64,000 nucleotides of DNA from an uncultured Croceitalea sp. (GTDB lineage: Bacteria > Bacteroidota > Bacteroidia > Flavobacteriales > Flavobacteriaceae), in NCBI GenBank assembly GCA_947495075.1, contig CANLXH010000002.1, forward strand, positions 868,001-932,000, in the 5' to 3' direction. Below, one piece after another: positions 57,469-64,000 of the stretch (positions are counted from its first letter, which is position 1; each line of letters starts with the position of its first letter). Made by a program: the position numbers and the translations under genes. A model generated the notes under the pieces. The model saw only the letters and a list, made by a program, of their open reading frames with translations. It had not been told where the DNA came from and did no database searches.

Positions 57469-57759
57469 TTATTTAACTTGTACGTTACTTTTTACTCCTT
57501 CTACAAAAACCTTTGCAGGCTTAAATGCAGGAATATTGTGAGCAGGAATCTTAATCGTAGTATTCTTCGAAATATTTCTTCCTGTCTTTTCAGCTCTTGT
57601 TTTAATGATGAAGCTGCCAAAACCTCTTAAGTACACATTATCACCATTCTCCAAAGATGTTTTCACTTCTTCCATAAAAGATTCAACAGTCGCTTGTACA
57701 TCTCCTTTTTCAATACCCAGTTTCTCTGAGATTTTAGATACAATATCCGCTTTCGTCAT
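57469..57759 (-). CDS. HU-family DNA-binding protein
   Basis: HU/IHF proteins bend and compact DNA as dimers. The 96-residue protein has the opening MTKADIVSKISEKLGI, the dimer helices up to VKTSLENGD and the DNA-binding arm with FGSFIIKTRAEKTGRNISK followed by IPAHNIPAFKPAK. The central PAFKPAK and GFGSF motifs identify the family; HU versus IHF cannot be separated by eye. It is upstream of the tiny basic protein gene and divergent from mutY. Confidence 0.95.
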   Translation of the reverse strand: MTKADIVSKISEKLGIEKGDVQATVESFMEEVKTSLENGDNVYLRGFGSFIIKTRAEKTGRNISKNTTIKIPAHNIPAFKPAKVFVEGVKSNVQVK

Positions 57760-57870
57760 TTCGTATTTATATTTTCGTTTTTTTAGGCTTGCAAATATAT
57801 AAATGTTTTATATAAAGCCCTAAATTTTAAGTATATAAACTGTTACTTTGGTCCGATAGTATTTTTATCT

Positions 57871-58908
57871 ATGAATTTTTCAGAAAAAATACTCGCTTGG
57901 TACCGTGAAAATAAGCGAGAATTGCCTTGGAGAAACACCAAGGACCCCTATAAAATATGGCTCTCTGAGATTATGCTACAACAAACAAGAGTGGCTCAAG
58001 GATTGCCTTACTATAAAAAGTTTGTTGCCGCCTTTCCTTCAGTATTTGATTTGGCGAAAGCAGAAGAAGAAAAAGTGCTCAAATTATGGCAAGGTCTAGG
58101 GTATTATTCAAGAGCAAGAAACATGCATTTTACAGCTAAGACAATTGTCGGTGAATTTGATGGCGAGTTTCCAAACGCCTATAAAGATCTACTTAAGTTG
58201 AAGGGTGTTGGAGATTATACAGCGAGCGCTATTGCTTCAATTAGTTTTAATGAGCCAGAACCTGTTGTAGATGGTAATGTATATAGAGTATTATCTCGAT
58301 ATTTTGGAGTAGACCTTGCTATTAATTCAACAGAGGGGATAAAACATTTTAAGTCTCTCGCTAGAGAAATAATGAATATTGAAAATATACGAGATTATAA
58401 TCAGGGTATCATGGAATTTGGAGCTATTCAATGCACTCCAAAGAAACCATACTGTTTACATTGTCCTTTAAATGATAGCTGCGTCGCTTTAAAACAAAAT
58501 AAAATACACGAATTACCAGTAAAATTAAAGAAAACAAGAGTCAAGAACCGCTATTTTAATTATTTGGTAGTTTTTGACAGTAATAACCATACACTTATAG
58601 AACAACGCGTAGGAAAAGGCATCTGGCAAAATTTATATCAATTTCCTTTGTTGGAGACGGATAAGGAGATAGAATTGGATAAATTGAAAATGGAAGCTTT
58701 ACCTCTTTTAAAGATCAAGAAGATAACAGACATTTATTTGTTTAACAATAAGCCCATTGTTCATAAATTATCACATCAGCACTTGCATACCAAGTTTTGG
58801 ATTTTACAACTAGATAAAGAAATTAACACAGGAATACCTTGGCAAGAAGTCAAAAATTTTCCAGTTCCAGTTTTGATAGCAGACTTCATTAAAACCTATA
58901 AAATTTAG
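57871..58908 (+). CDS. mutY: A/G-specific adenine DNA glycosylase
   Basis: MutY removes adenine mispaired with 8-oxoguanine. The helix-hairpin-helix LKGVGDYTASAIASI carries the family signature. E36 of SEIMLQQTRV and the Asp in VVDGNVYRVLSR are the catalytic pair, and the 4Fe-4S loop is C-x6-C-x2-C-x5-C (CTPKKPYCLHCPLNDSC). The C-terminal half is the NUDIX-like domain that reads 8-oxoG. Length 345 is normal. It heads a mutY-ssb-gldE-gldD series. Confidence 0.97.
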   Translation: MNFSEKILAWYRENKRELPWRNTKDPYKIWLSEIMLQQTRVAQGLPYYKKFVAAFPSVFDLAKAEEEKVLKLWQGLGYYSRARNMHFTAKTIVGEFDGEFPNAYKDLLKLKGVGDYTASAIASISFNEPEPVVDGNVYRVLSRYFGVDLAINSTEGIKHFKSLAREIMNIENIRDYNQGIMEFGAIQCTPKKPYCLHCPLNDSCVALKQNKIHELPVKLKKTRVKNRYFNYLVVFDSNNHTLIEQRVGKGIWQNLYQFPLLETDKEIELDKLKMEALPLLKIKKITDIYLFNNKPIVHKLSHQHLHTKFWILQLDKEINTGIPWQEVKNFPVPVLIADFIKTYKI

Positions 58909-58916
58909 TACTTTTG
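58909..58916 (+). promoter_or_regulatory. -7 box (TACTTTTG) for ssb
   Basis: TACTTTTG begins one base after the mutY stop codon and lies 15 bases before the ssb ATG. It matches TAnnTTTG, so ssb may have its own promoter besides read-through from mutY. Confidence 0.4.
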
Positions 58917-58931
58917 ATATAATCTAAAGTT

Positions 58932-59399
58932 ATGAGTGGAACATTAAATAAAGTGATGTTAATTGGGCATCTAGGGGATGAAGTAAAAATGCATTATTTT
59001 GAAGGTGGTGGCTGCATTGGTCGTTTTCCAATTGCTACAAATGAAACGTATACTAATAAGCAGACTGGAGAAAAAGTTACCAATACAGATTGGCATAATG
59101 TAGTTGTTCGTAATAAGGCAGCAGAGATTTGTGAGAAATATTTAAATAAGGGAGATAAAGTTTATGTTGAAGGGCGTTTAAAAAACAGACAATGGCAAGG
59201 TGAAGATGGTAATACCCGTTACACTACAGAAGTTCATGTGCAAGATTTTACCTTCTTAACAACCAAAAACGAGAGTGGAGCTGCTATGCAGCAACCACAA
59301 TCAAATACCAATACGCAAGCAAACTCTTCAAGTGCGCCAGCAGCGTCGACTCCAGCACCTGCCCAGAATGTAGAAGAGGAAGATGATTTACCATTCTAG
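58932..59399 (+). CDS. ssb: Single-stranded DNA-binding protein
   Basis: SSB coats single-stranded DNA in replication and repair. The OB-fold (1-113) starts SGTLNKVMLIGHLGDEVKMH and includes TDWHNVVVRNKAAEICEKYL and GDKVYVEGRLKNRQW. A disordered Gln/Ser/Ala/Pro linker follows and the acidic tip EEDDLPF binds partner proteins. Length 155 is typical. The strategic position between mutY and gldE is conserved in flavobacteria. Confidence 0.97.
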   Translation: MSGTLNKVMLIGHLGDEVKMHYFEGGGCIGRFPIATNETYTNKQTGEKVTNTDWHNVVVRNKAAEICEKYLNKGDKVYVEGRLKNRQWQGEDGNTRYTTEVHVQDFTFLTTKNESGAAMQQPQSNTNTQANSSSAPAASTPAPAQNVEEEDDLPF

Positions 59400-59418
59400 T
59401 TAATTAAATTGTAACCTT

Positions 59419-60747
59419 TTGGACCCAGATTCCCATTGTTTACTAATACTGTTTTTATCTTTTAATGGTGTTTTTGTAACTAAAGTGATTTTATTGGTTT
59501 TACTCTTAGCTAGTTCTGCCCTAATATCTGGTGCAGAAGTTGCATTATTTGGGCTTTCTCAAACAGATTTAAATGCTATTGAAGAAGAAAGTAATTCTAA
59601 GGGGAAGCTAATAATTAAATTGCTAGAACGTCCTAAAAAACTACTTGCAACTATCTTAATTGCAAATAATGCAATTAACATAGGAATTGTATTGTTATTC
59701 AGTTCTATTGGAAATACGCTGTTTACTGAAATAAACCAAGTTTTGTTTGATGTAGTTTCAGTCAGATTTATTTTGGAAGTAGTGGTAGCCACGTTTTTAA
59801 TTTTGATGTTTGGTGAGATTCTCCCTAAAATTTATGCGAATAGAAATAGAATACAATTTTCTAGTTTTATGGCTTTGCCTTTAAAAATCTTTGATTTTGT
59901 ACTTACGCCTATAAGTATGCCCATGCGTTCGGCCACTTTATTTCTTCAAGAAAAACTGGGTAAGCAAAAATCCAATTTTAGTGTAGATCACCTTTCTCAA
60001 GCTTTAGAATTAACATCAGAAGGCGATACTACCAAAGAAGAACAAAAAATATTAGAAGGTATAGTCTCTTTTGGAAATACAGATACAAAACAAGTAATGC
60101 GCCCTAGAATAGACATTTTTGCGCTTAATGAGGAAATGAAATTTTCGGAAGTAATAGAAGAAATAAAGAAAAACGGTTATTCTAGAATTCCTGTATTTGC
60201 AGAGAATATAGATACTATTTTAGGTGTTTTATATGTTAAAGATTTACTGCCATATATAGACAGAAAAACGTTTAATTGGATGTCTTTAATTAGGGAGCCT
60301 TATTTTGTTCCTGAGAACAAAAAATTGGATGATTTACTATTAGAGTTTCAAGAGCAGAAAAAGCACTTAGCAGTAGTTGTGGATGAATATGGTGGCACTT
60401 CTGGAATTGTAACCTTAGAAGATATAATTGAAGAAATTGTGGGTGATATAAGTGATGAGTTTGATGATGAGGATTTAATATTCTCTAAGCTTGATGATTA
60501 TACCTATGTATTTGAAGGAAAAACTACGCTAAAAGATTTTTATCGTGTGGTTAAAATAGACAATGAAGAAGATTTTGAGTTAAGAAAGGGTGAATCCGAA
60601 ACAATAGCTGGTTTTGTTTTGGAAATATCAGGAAGCTTCCCAAAAAGAGGTGAAAAAATCACCTTTAATGGGCATCAATTTCTTGTAGAGAGTATGGATA
60701 AGAAACGATTAAAACAAATTAAAGTAACACTTCCTCATGAAACATAA
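59419..60747 (+). CDS. gldE: Gliding motility-associated protein GldE (CNNM/CBS-domain membrane protein)
   Basis: The protein combines a DUF21/CNNM transmembrane domain (about 18-195, four helices), two CBS domains (about 210-335; VMRPRIDIFALNEE and VVVDEYGGTSGIVTLEDIIEEI) and a CorC_HlyC domain at the C-terminus. In flavobacteria GldE supports GldD and gliding/type IX secretion; the family otherwise includes magnesium/cobalt transport proteins. The frame has no usable ATG upstream of the first helix, so it starts at the TTG (59419). It overlaps gldD by 11 bp, confirming the name. Confidence 0.92.
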   Translation: MDPDSHCLLILFLSFNGVFVTKVILLVLLLASSALISGAEVALFGLSQTDLNAIEEESNSKGKLIIKLLERPKKLLATILIANNAINIGIVLLFSSIGNTLFTEINQVLFDVVSVRFILEVVVATFLILMFGEILPKIYANRNRIQFSSFMALPLKIFDFVLTPISMPMRSATLFLQEKLGKQKSNFSVDHLSQALELTSEGDTTKEEQKILEGIVSFGNTDTKQVMRPRIDIFALNEEMKFSEVIEEIKKNGYSRIPVFAENIDTILGVLYVKDLLPYIDRKTFNWMSLIREPYFVPENKKLDDLLLEFQEQKKHLAVVVDEYGGTSGIVTLEDIIEEIVGDISDEFDDEDLIFSKLDDYTYVFEGKTTLKDFYRVVKIDNEEDFELRKGESETIAGFVLEISGSFPKRGEKITFNGHQFLVESMDKKRLKQIKVTLPHET

Positions 60748-61288
60748 AATTCTAATAGTATTAAGTATTTTATTTGTTTCTCTTGGGTGTAAAGAAGAAG
60801 TTTTGCCCAAGCCAAAAGCTATGCTAAGGTTAGAATTTCCAAAAAGTGAATATGGAAAACTCGATACAAAGAATTTTGTTTTTGATATGAATAGGGTAGC
60901 AAAGGTTGAGATTAAGAATGATAATGCAATAACAGTTGATTACCCAACGATAAAAGGTTCTATTTATATAACACATAAAGAGGTTGGGGATAATTTAAAT
61001 ACCCTTTTATTAGATAGTCAAAAATTATCTTATGAGCATGCTTCAAAAGCAGATAATATTGTAGAACAACCTTTCATCAACCCTGAAAAAGAAGTCTATG
61101 GAATGTTTTACGAAGTTACTGGGAATGCTGCTTCACAAGCACAATTTTATGTAACGGACAGTATTAACCATTTTGTTACAGGCTCCCTATATTTTTATGC
61201 TAAGCCAAACTATGACTCTATTTATCCTGCTGCAAATTACCTACAGAAAGATATTCGTAGAATAATGGAAAGTATGGAATGGAAATAA
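60737..61288 (+). CDS. gldD: Gliding motility lipoprotein GldD
   Basis: GldD is a lipoprotein required for gliding and type IX secretion in Flavobacterium. The signal ends in LFVSLGC (Cys about 18) and the mature start PKPKAMLRLEFPKSEY is the family signature. AQFYVTDSINHFVTGSLYF near the C-terminus is also conserved. Length 183 is normal. It overlaps gldE by 11 bp. Other gld or spr genes are not in the window. Confidence 0.94.
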   Translation: MKHKILIVLSILFVSLGCKEEVLPKPKAMLRLEFPKSEYGKLDTKNFVFDMNRVAKVEIKNDNAITVDYPTIKGSIYITHKEVGDNLNTLLLDSQKLSYEHASKADNIVEQPFINPEKEVYGMFYEVTGNAASQAQFYVTDSINHFVTGSLYFYAKPNYDSIYPAANYLQKDIRRIMESMEWK

Positions 61289-61289
61289 A

Positions 61290-61309
61290 ATTCCTGCGGA
61301 AGCAGTAAT
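61290..61309. repeat. REP-like hairpin after gldD
   Basis: ATTCCTGC (61290-61297) and GCAGTAAT (61302-61309) pair at seven of eight positions around a GGAA loop. The left arm ATTCCTGCG recurs in the hairpin at 61811-61847. A motif TTCGACTGTGCTGAATGTGA follows at 61340. Together these resemble a dispersed intergenic repeat; weak terminator function after gldD is also possible. Confidence 0.45.
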
Positions 61310-61367
61310 CTCTTTATTAACTAAATTTTTCACATACACTTCGACTGTGCTGAATGTGACATTCGAA

Positions 61368-61784
61368 CTATTCCTTTAAAAGCGCCTCGGCATTTTCTAT
61401 ACTAGTATTAATTTGCTCTTTTAAAGCTTCAACTTTTTCTTTTTCTTCGTTTAACCATTCCTGTTTTTCAGGTGAGAGTTCTTTGCCTTCCAATATTTCA
61501 TCAGAATCAAAACGGTCACCAAAACCCATCATCCAATCCATCATAGATTTATTGGCTTCTTGCAAATCTTTCATAGCCATTTCGTATTCTTTCCCTGTAG
61601 CAGTAGTGTCAACCTTTTCTTTTAAATCAGCCACAAGTTTTGAAAGCGTTCCCATTTTTGGCATTACTTCATCATGGATTGCCATAACCTCTTCCATTTG
61701 CGTAGGACCTTCTTCTACTTTTTTTTCTTGTTTACAGGATAGGACAAAAACCGTAGTGAATAAAACAGCAAGTATTTTTTTCAT
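61368..61784 (-). CDS. Small helical lipoprotein, function unknown
   Basis: The lipoprotein signal ends in VFVLSC (Cys about 17). The remaining 120 residues are highly charged and helical, with Met-rich segments (MEEVMAIHDEVMPKMG and MAMKDLQEANKSMMDWMMGF) and a Glu-rich C-terminal coiled coil. No named domain is recognised. It lies downstream of the Met/His-rich outer-membrane protein on the same strand, with a hairpin between them, and converges on gldD. Its Met/His content hints at metal handling but does not prove it. Confidence 0.75.
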   Translation of the reverse strand: MKKILAVLFTTVFVLSCKQEKKVEEGPTQMEEVMAIHDEVMPKMGTLSKLVADLKEKVDTTATGKEYEMAMKDLQEANKSMMDWMMGFGDRFDSDEILEGKELSPEKQEWLNEEKEKVEALKEQINTSIENAEALLKE

Positions 61785-61810
61785 TTGTATAATTTTTATA
61801 AAATTAAAGT

Positions 61811-61847
61811 ATTCCTGCGTAGATAAATCTATTTCCTACGCAGGAAT
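61811..61847 (-). terminator. Hairpin between the outer-membrane protein and the lipoprotein gene
   Basis: ATTCCTGCGTAG (61811-61822) and CTACGCAGGAAT (61836-61847) form a perfect 12-bp stem around a 13-nt loop, nine bases after the end of the upstream minus-strand gene at 61856. There is only a weak T run on either side, so it may be an mRNA-stabilising or repeat hairpin as much as a terminator. Confidence 0.6.
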
Positions 61848-61855
61848 TTAAAAGA

Positions 61856-62872
61856 CTAAAACGAATATTGTGTTCCTAATGTAAAAGTTTCTTTAGTCTT
61901 TAATTGAATACCATTCACATTTTGATATAAAGGAGAGGCCAATTCAACTCCAAACCTAAGATTTTTTAGCATTCCTGATGGCACGTATATGTTAAAACCA
62001 ACACCTCCATTTAAAAAAACACCTCCCGAGTTTTGTGTATCTGCAGTGACAACCATTAGAGGATTTAAATTGGAATCTTCCCCTACAATTTCTGAAACTA
62101 GAAGTCCTTCAATTCTTGCCGAAAAACTTAACCATTCATAAGTTTTAACTGCAAACCAGTTGTTTAAACTATACTTGTTACCATACTTAAAATTGCGTTC
62201 ATTTTCTCCAAAACGAAGAATACTCCTTAGTTGAGACCCCCATGATACTTTATCTTTCTGTCCCAAATAGGTTATAGCCAAGTTTGTGTCAAAAGTTCCA
62301 CTACCTACTTGCATAGGATAAGGGAGCACTGTTTCATTTGGAGTAGAAGCTGGGGTAACATCACTTTCGGTTATACTGCCTGTTGGTAAAGAAAAACCTA
62401 GCTGTCCATGTACAGATTGTTGGTTTTTATTAAAGAACTTATAAAGGGCTGCAATTTGTATATCCCCAAACCCCGAGGACTCTGTTCTAAAAGTTCCTCC
62501 CATTCTGGTTAGATGGTCCATTTTCATAGCTAAATAATTAAACATAGCCATTAAGGTGATTTTATCACTTGGCGCGTACATAGCACCTAACATCTGCATA
62601 TTCATGGGCATATTGGTTGGAGTGACCATATAATTTTCTAGTGCATCATCAAACGTTGCATTTTCGCTGCCTTGTTTTAAATCTTCCATGTTCATATACA
62701 TGTATCTGTAAGAGAACATCCATTCTCCTTTACCATGCATATGGTCTCCCATAACAGATATAGGTGCATGCCCGTCTGGTCTACCTACCATCCATTTTTC
62801 ATTTGTTGTTTTATCTTGTGCATAAACTACGAGTGTAGCCATATAACATAGAGCCAAAAAATATTTTTTCAT
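61856..62872 (-). CDS. Met/His-rich outer-membrane transporter-like protein
   Basis: A signal peptide (1-18) is followed by a beta-barrel-type sequence ending in an aromatic residue (LGTQYSF), resembling the phenol-degradation MetA-like outer-membrane family. The mature N-terminus is rich in Met and His: DHMHGKGEWMFSYRYMYMNM, later TPTNMPMNMQMLGAMY. Such residues commonly bind copper(I) or silver, so metal passage or tolerance is possible. It is followed by a Met-rich lipoprotein gene and preceded by the gene for a Cys-motif membrane protein. Confidence 0.78.
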   Translation of the reverse strand: MKKYFLALCYMATLVVYAQDKTTNEKWMVGRPDGHAPISVMGDHMHGKGEWMFSYRYMYMNMEDLKQGSENATFDDALENYMVTPTNMPMNMQMLGAMYAPSDKITLMAMFNYLAMKMDHLTRMGGTFRTESSGFGDIQIAALYKFFNKNQQSVHGQLGFSLPTGSITESDVTPASTPNETVLPYPMQVGSGTFDTNLAITYLGQKDKVSWGSQLRSILRFGENERNFKYGNKYSLNNWFAVKTYEWLSFSARIEGLLVSEIVGEDSNLNPLMVVTADTQNSGGVFLNGGVGFNIYVPSGMLKNLRFGVELASPLYQNVNGIQLKTKETFTLGTQYSF

Positions 62873-62966
62873 CCTTTAGTAATTTGTAATGTTTTAGAAA
62901 TAGCAATGCATAGCTAATAGATATGTTCTATAAGCTTAACATTGTAATAATTGAAATTTTGTTGAA

Positions 62967-63311
62967 TTATGCCAAGAGGTTTGGTGGATGAAAATTAGAA
63001 TAAGAGAAAAGAAAACTATAGCAATTCGTATAGTTTTTGAGTATCAGGTTTTGGTGACTAGTGTTTCTTTTGGTTGAAAAGATAAAAAGCTCAACAAAGC
63101 CTATTGGATACTCTTCGAGTGCTATTTTTGGAATGTTTTGCTTTTTTTGCTCGTCTTGTTCAGCTAACCGCTGCATTAAATAGCATTTGCCATTACAATT
63201 AAGTTTGGTTTTTTCTTTATTTATACAAAGGAATTCGGCAATGTAATCTTCATAAATCACATATTCTAGCATAGGTCCAACAGGACGAACCATTGCTAAT
63301 AGATATAGCAA
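62967..63311 (-). CDS. Small membrane protein with CxN...CNGKC motif, uncertain start
   Basis: The core contains a hydrophobic helix, FLCINKEKTKLNCNGKCYLM with cysteines in a pattern typical of short flavobacterial proteins next to copper-related outer-membrane genes, and a polar tail. The TTG at 63311 cuts the helix: the frame continues upstream as KFKLLKTATTYFFVLL, whose natural start would be the ATC at 63356 or the CTG at 63341, because no ATG exists. It lies upstream of the Met/His-rich outer-membrane gene on the same strand. Function is unknown, with a metal-related role as an inference. Confidence 0.65.
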   Translation of the reverse strand: MLYLLAMVRPVGPMLEYVIYEDYIAEFLCINKEKTKLNCNGKCYLMQRLAEQDEQKKQNIPKIALEEYPIGFVELFIFSTKRNTSHQNLILKNYTNCYSFLFSYSNFHPPNLLA

Positions 63312-63428
63312 GACAAAGAAATATGTAGTTGCTGTTTTCAGAAGTTTAAATTTGATGAAGTAAAATTAGAAATAAAGTGGTAGAAAACTTAAATAAAGTA
63401 GCACTTTTGTGCCTTAATTATATTCTAA

Positions 63429-64000
63429 TTGAAAGCACAGAATAATAAATGGTTTTACCTTATTGTTTTATCAATTATATGGGGAACATCATACATTCTT
63501 ATAAAGAAAGGATTGGAGGGATTTACAGCTATTCAATTGGGTTCTGTACGAATAGTAATCGCAGGATTCTTCCTTTTTTTGTTGGGATTTAAATCTTTGA
63601 AGGGTATTTCTAAAAAAGAATGGAAATGGATTGCTATATCTGGGTATATAGGAAGCTTTTTTCCAATGTTCTTATTTGCCTTTGCTGAAAGTGAGATTGA
63701 TAGTAGCATAGCCGCAATACTTAACTCTTTAGTTCCATTATTCACCTTGTTTGTTGGCTTATTGGCATTTGGGATTTCATTTACCAAGAATCAATTGTTA
63801 GGGGTTGTTGTTGGACTAGTAGGGGCTGGACTTCTCATCTTTTTTGGAAAAGGAGTGAATCCAAATCAGAATTATTGGTATGCTGGTTTTGTTATTCTAG
63901 CTACCATTGGATATGCTGGAAATGCAAATATCATAAAAAGTAAATTACAAAATGTATCCCCAATGGCGATTGCTGTAGGTAATTTTGCAACTATAATTAT
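63429..64000 (+). CDS. EamA/DMT-family transporter (partial, runs off the window)
   Basis: An open frame starts at a TTG (63429) directly after an in-frame TAA and runs to the window end, giving 190 residues. It has the EamA hallmarks: a first helix with IVLSIIWGTSYILIKKGL, a second with SVRIVIAGFFLFLL, a SSIAAILNSLVPLFTLFVG segment, and a LLGVVVGLVGAGLLIFFGKG helix, then the start of the second repeat. EamA proteins are drug/metabolite exporters or amino-acid transporters in the inner membrane. The substrate is unknown. The frame has no early ATG, so TTG is the likely start. Confidence 0.88.
   Translation, partial: MKAQNNKWFYLIVLSIIWGTSYILIKKGLEGFTAIQLGSVRIVIAGFFLFLLGFKSLKGISKKEWKWIAISGYIGSFFPMFLFAFAESEIDSSIAAILNSLVPLFTLFVGLLAFGISFTKNQLLGVVVGLVGAGLLIFFGKGVNPNQNYWYAGFVILATIGYAGNANIIKSKLQNVSPMAIAVGNFATII

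Noticed and set aside
61340-61367. Possible tRNA or att-site remnant at the TTCGA motif
   Set aside because: TTCGA resembles a T-loop core but no cloverleaf stems or CCA end can be drawn.
63533-63787. Minus-strand frame within the EamA transporter region
   Set aside because: It lies opposite a clear transporter frame with typical membrane helices and is a shadow of it.

Overview
The window looks like a piece of chromosome from a low-GC marine or environmental Flavobacteriaceae (Bacteroidota). Evidence: SusC-like/TonB receptors with N-terminal carboxypeptidase-regulatory-like domains, DUF4270 and DUF5689 lipoproteins, the mutY-ssb-gldE-gldD gliding gene order, a single-chain glycyl-tRNA synthetase, an isolated atpD-atpC pair, absence of Shine-Dalgarno sequences, frequent TTG starts, and promoter -7 boxes of the Bacteroidota form TAnnTTTG. 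No rRNA, tRNA, CRISPR array, prophage or insertion sequence was recognised.

Layout. 1-6100: a small lipoprotein, a secreted endonuclease/exonuclease/phosphatase protein, a TonB receptor and a DUF5689/lamin-tail lipoprotein, together a plausible extracellular nucleic-acid or phosphate scavenging locus, with a nested palindromic repeat between the last two. 6100-8710: PAS-rich histidine kinase and single-domain response regulator. 8890-15910: ankyrin protein, omega-amidase-like nitrilase, Ig-like lipoprotein, ComF, coiled-coil membrane protein, glycyl-tRNA synthetase, methyltransferase and a small basic protein. 16100-24370: KatG, VOC protein, hexapeptide acetyltransferase, a second TonB receptor, exonuclease III, aldo/keto reductase, S33 peptidase lipoprotein. 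24400-29170 (minus strand): panC-panD-flippase-like-pseudo-esterase-radA. 29270-33860 (plus): half-length glycogen-synthase-like protein, DUF4270 lipoprotein, glmS. 34070-38880: third TonB receptor, atpD, atpC. 39490-47000: biotin genes bioF-DUF2007-bioD, a minus-strand glycosyltransferase pair, bioA, a Coa1-like protein and a beta-ketoacyl synthase. 47010-49020: NfeD-like protein and flotillin. 49650-52790: an accessory denitrification block, nirK (fused to cytochrome c), nirV, SCO. 53090-55620: bioB, JmjC-like cupin, recX. 55670-60000: rng, a 29-residue basic protein, HU, mutY, ssb. 59420-61290: gldE and gldD. 61370-63360: lipoprotein, Met/His-rich outer-membrane protein and a Cys-motif membrane protein, possibly metal-related. 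63430-end: EamA transporter cut by the window edge.

How it fits together. Most genes are housekeeping (cofactor synthesis of biotin and pantothenate, translation, ATP synthase, DNA repair, cell-wall precursor synthesis). The accessory parts are the nuclease/TonB locus, the nirK operon inserted between flotillin and bioB, and the probable metal-handling cluster near the end. The most unusual non-coding structures are a spacer upstream of bioB with mutually exclusive hairpins, seven perfect heptanucleotide repeats between atpD and atpC, and two large nested palindromes (4542-4661 and 49103-49187). All functional statements rest on reading motifs by eye; no database search was possible.
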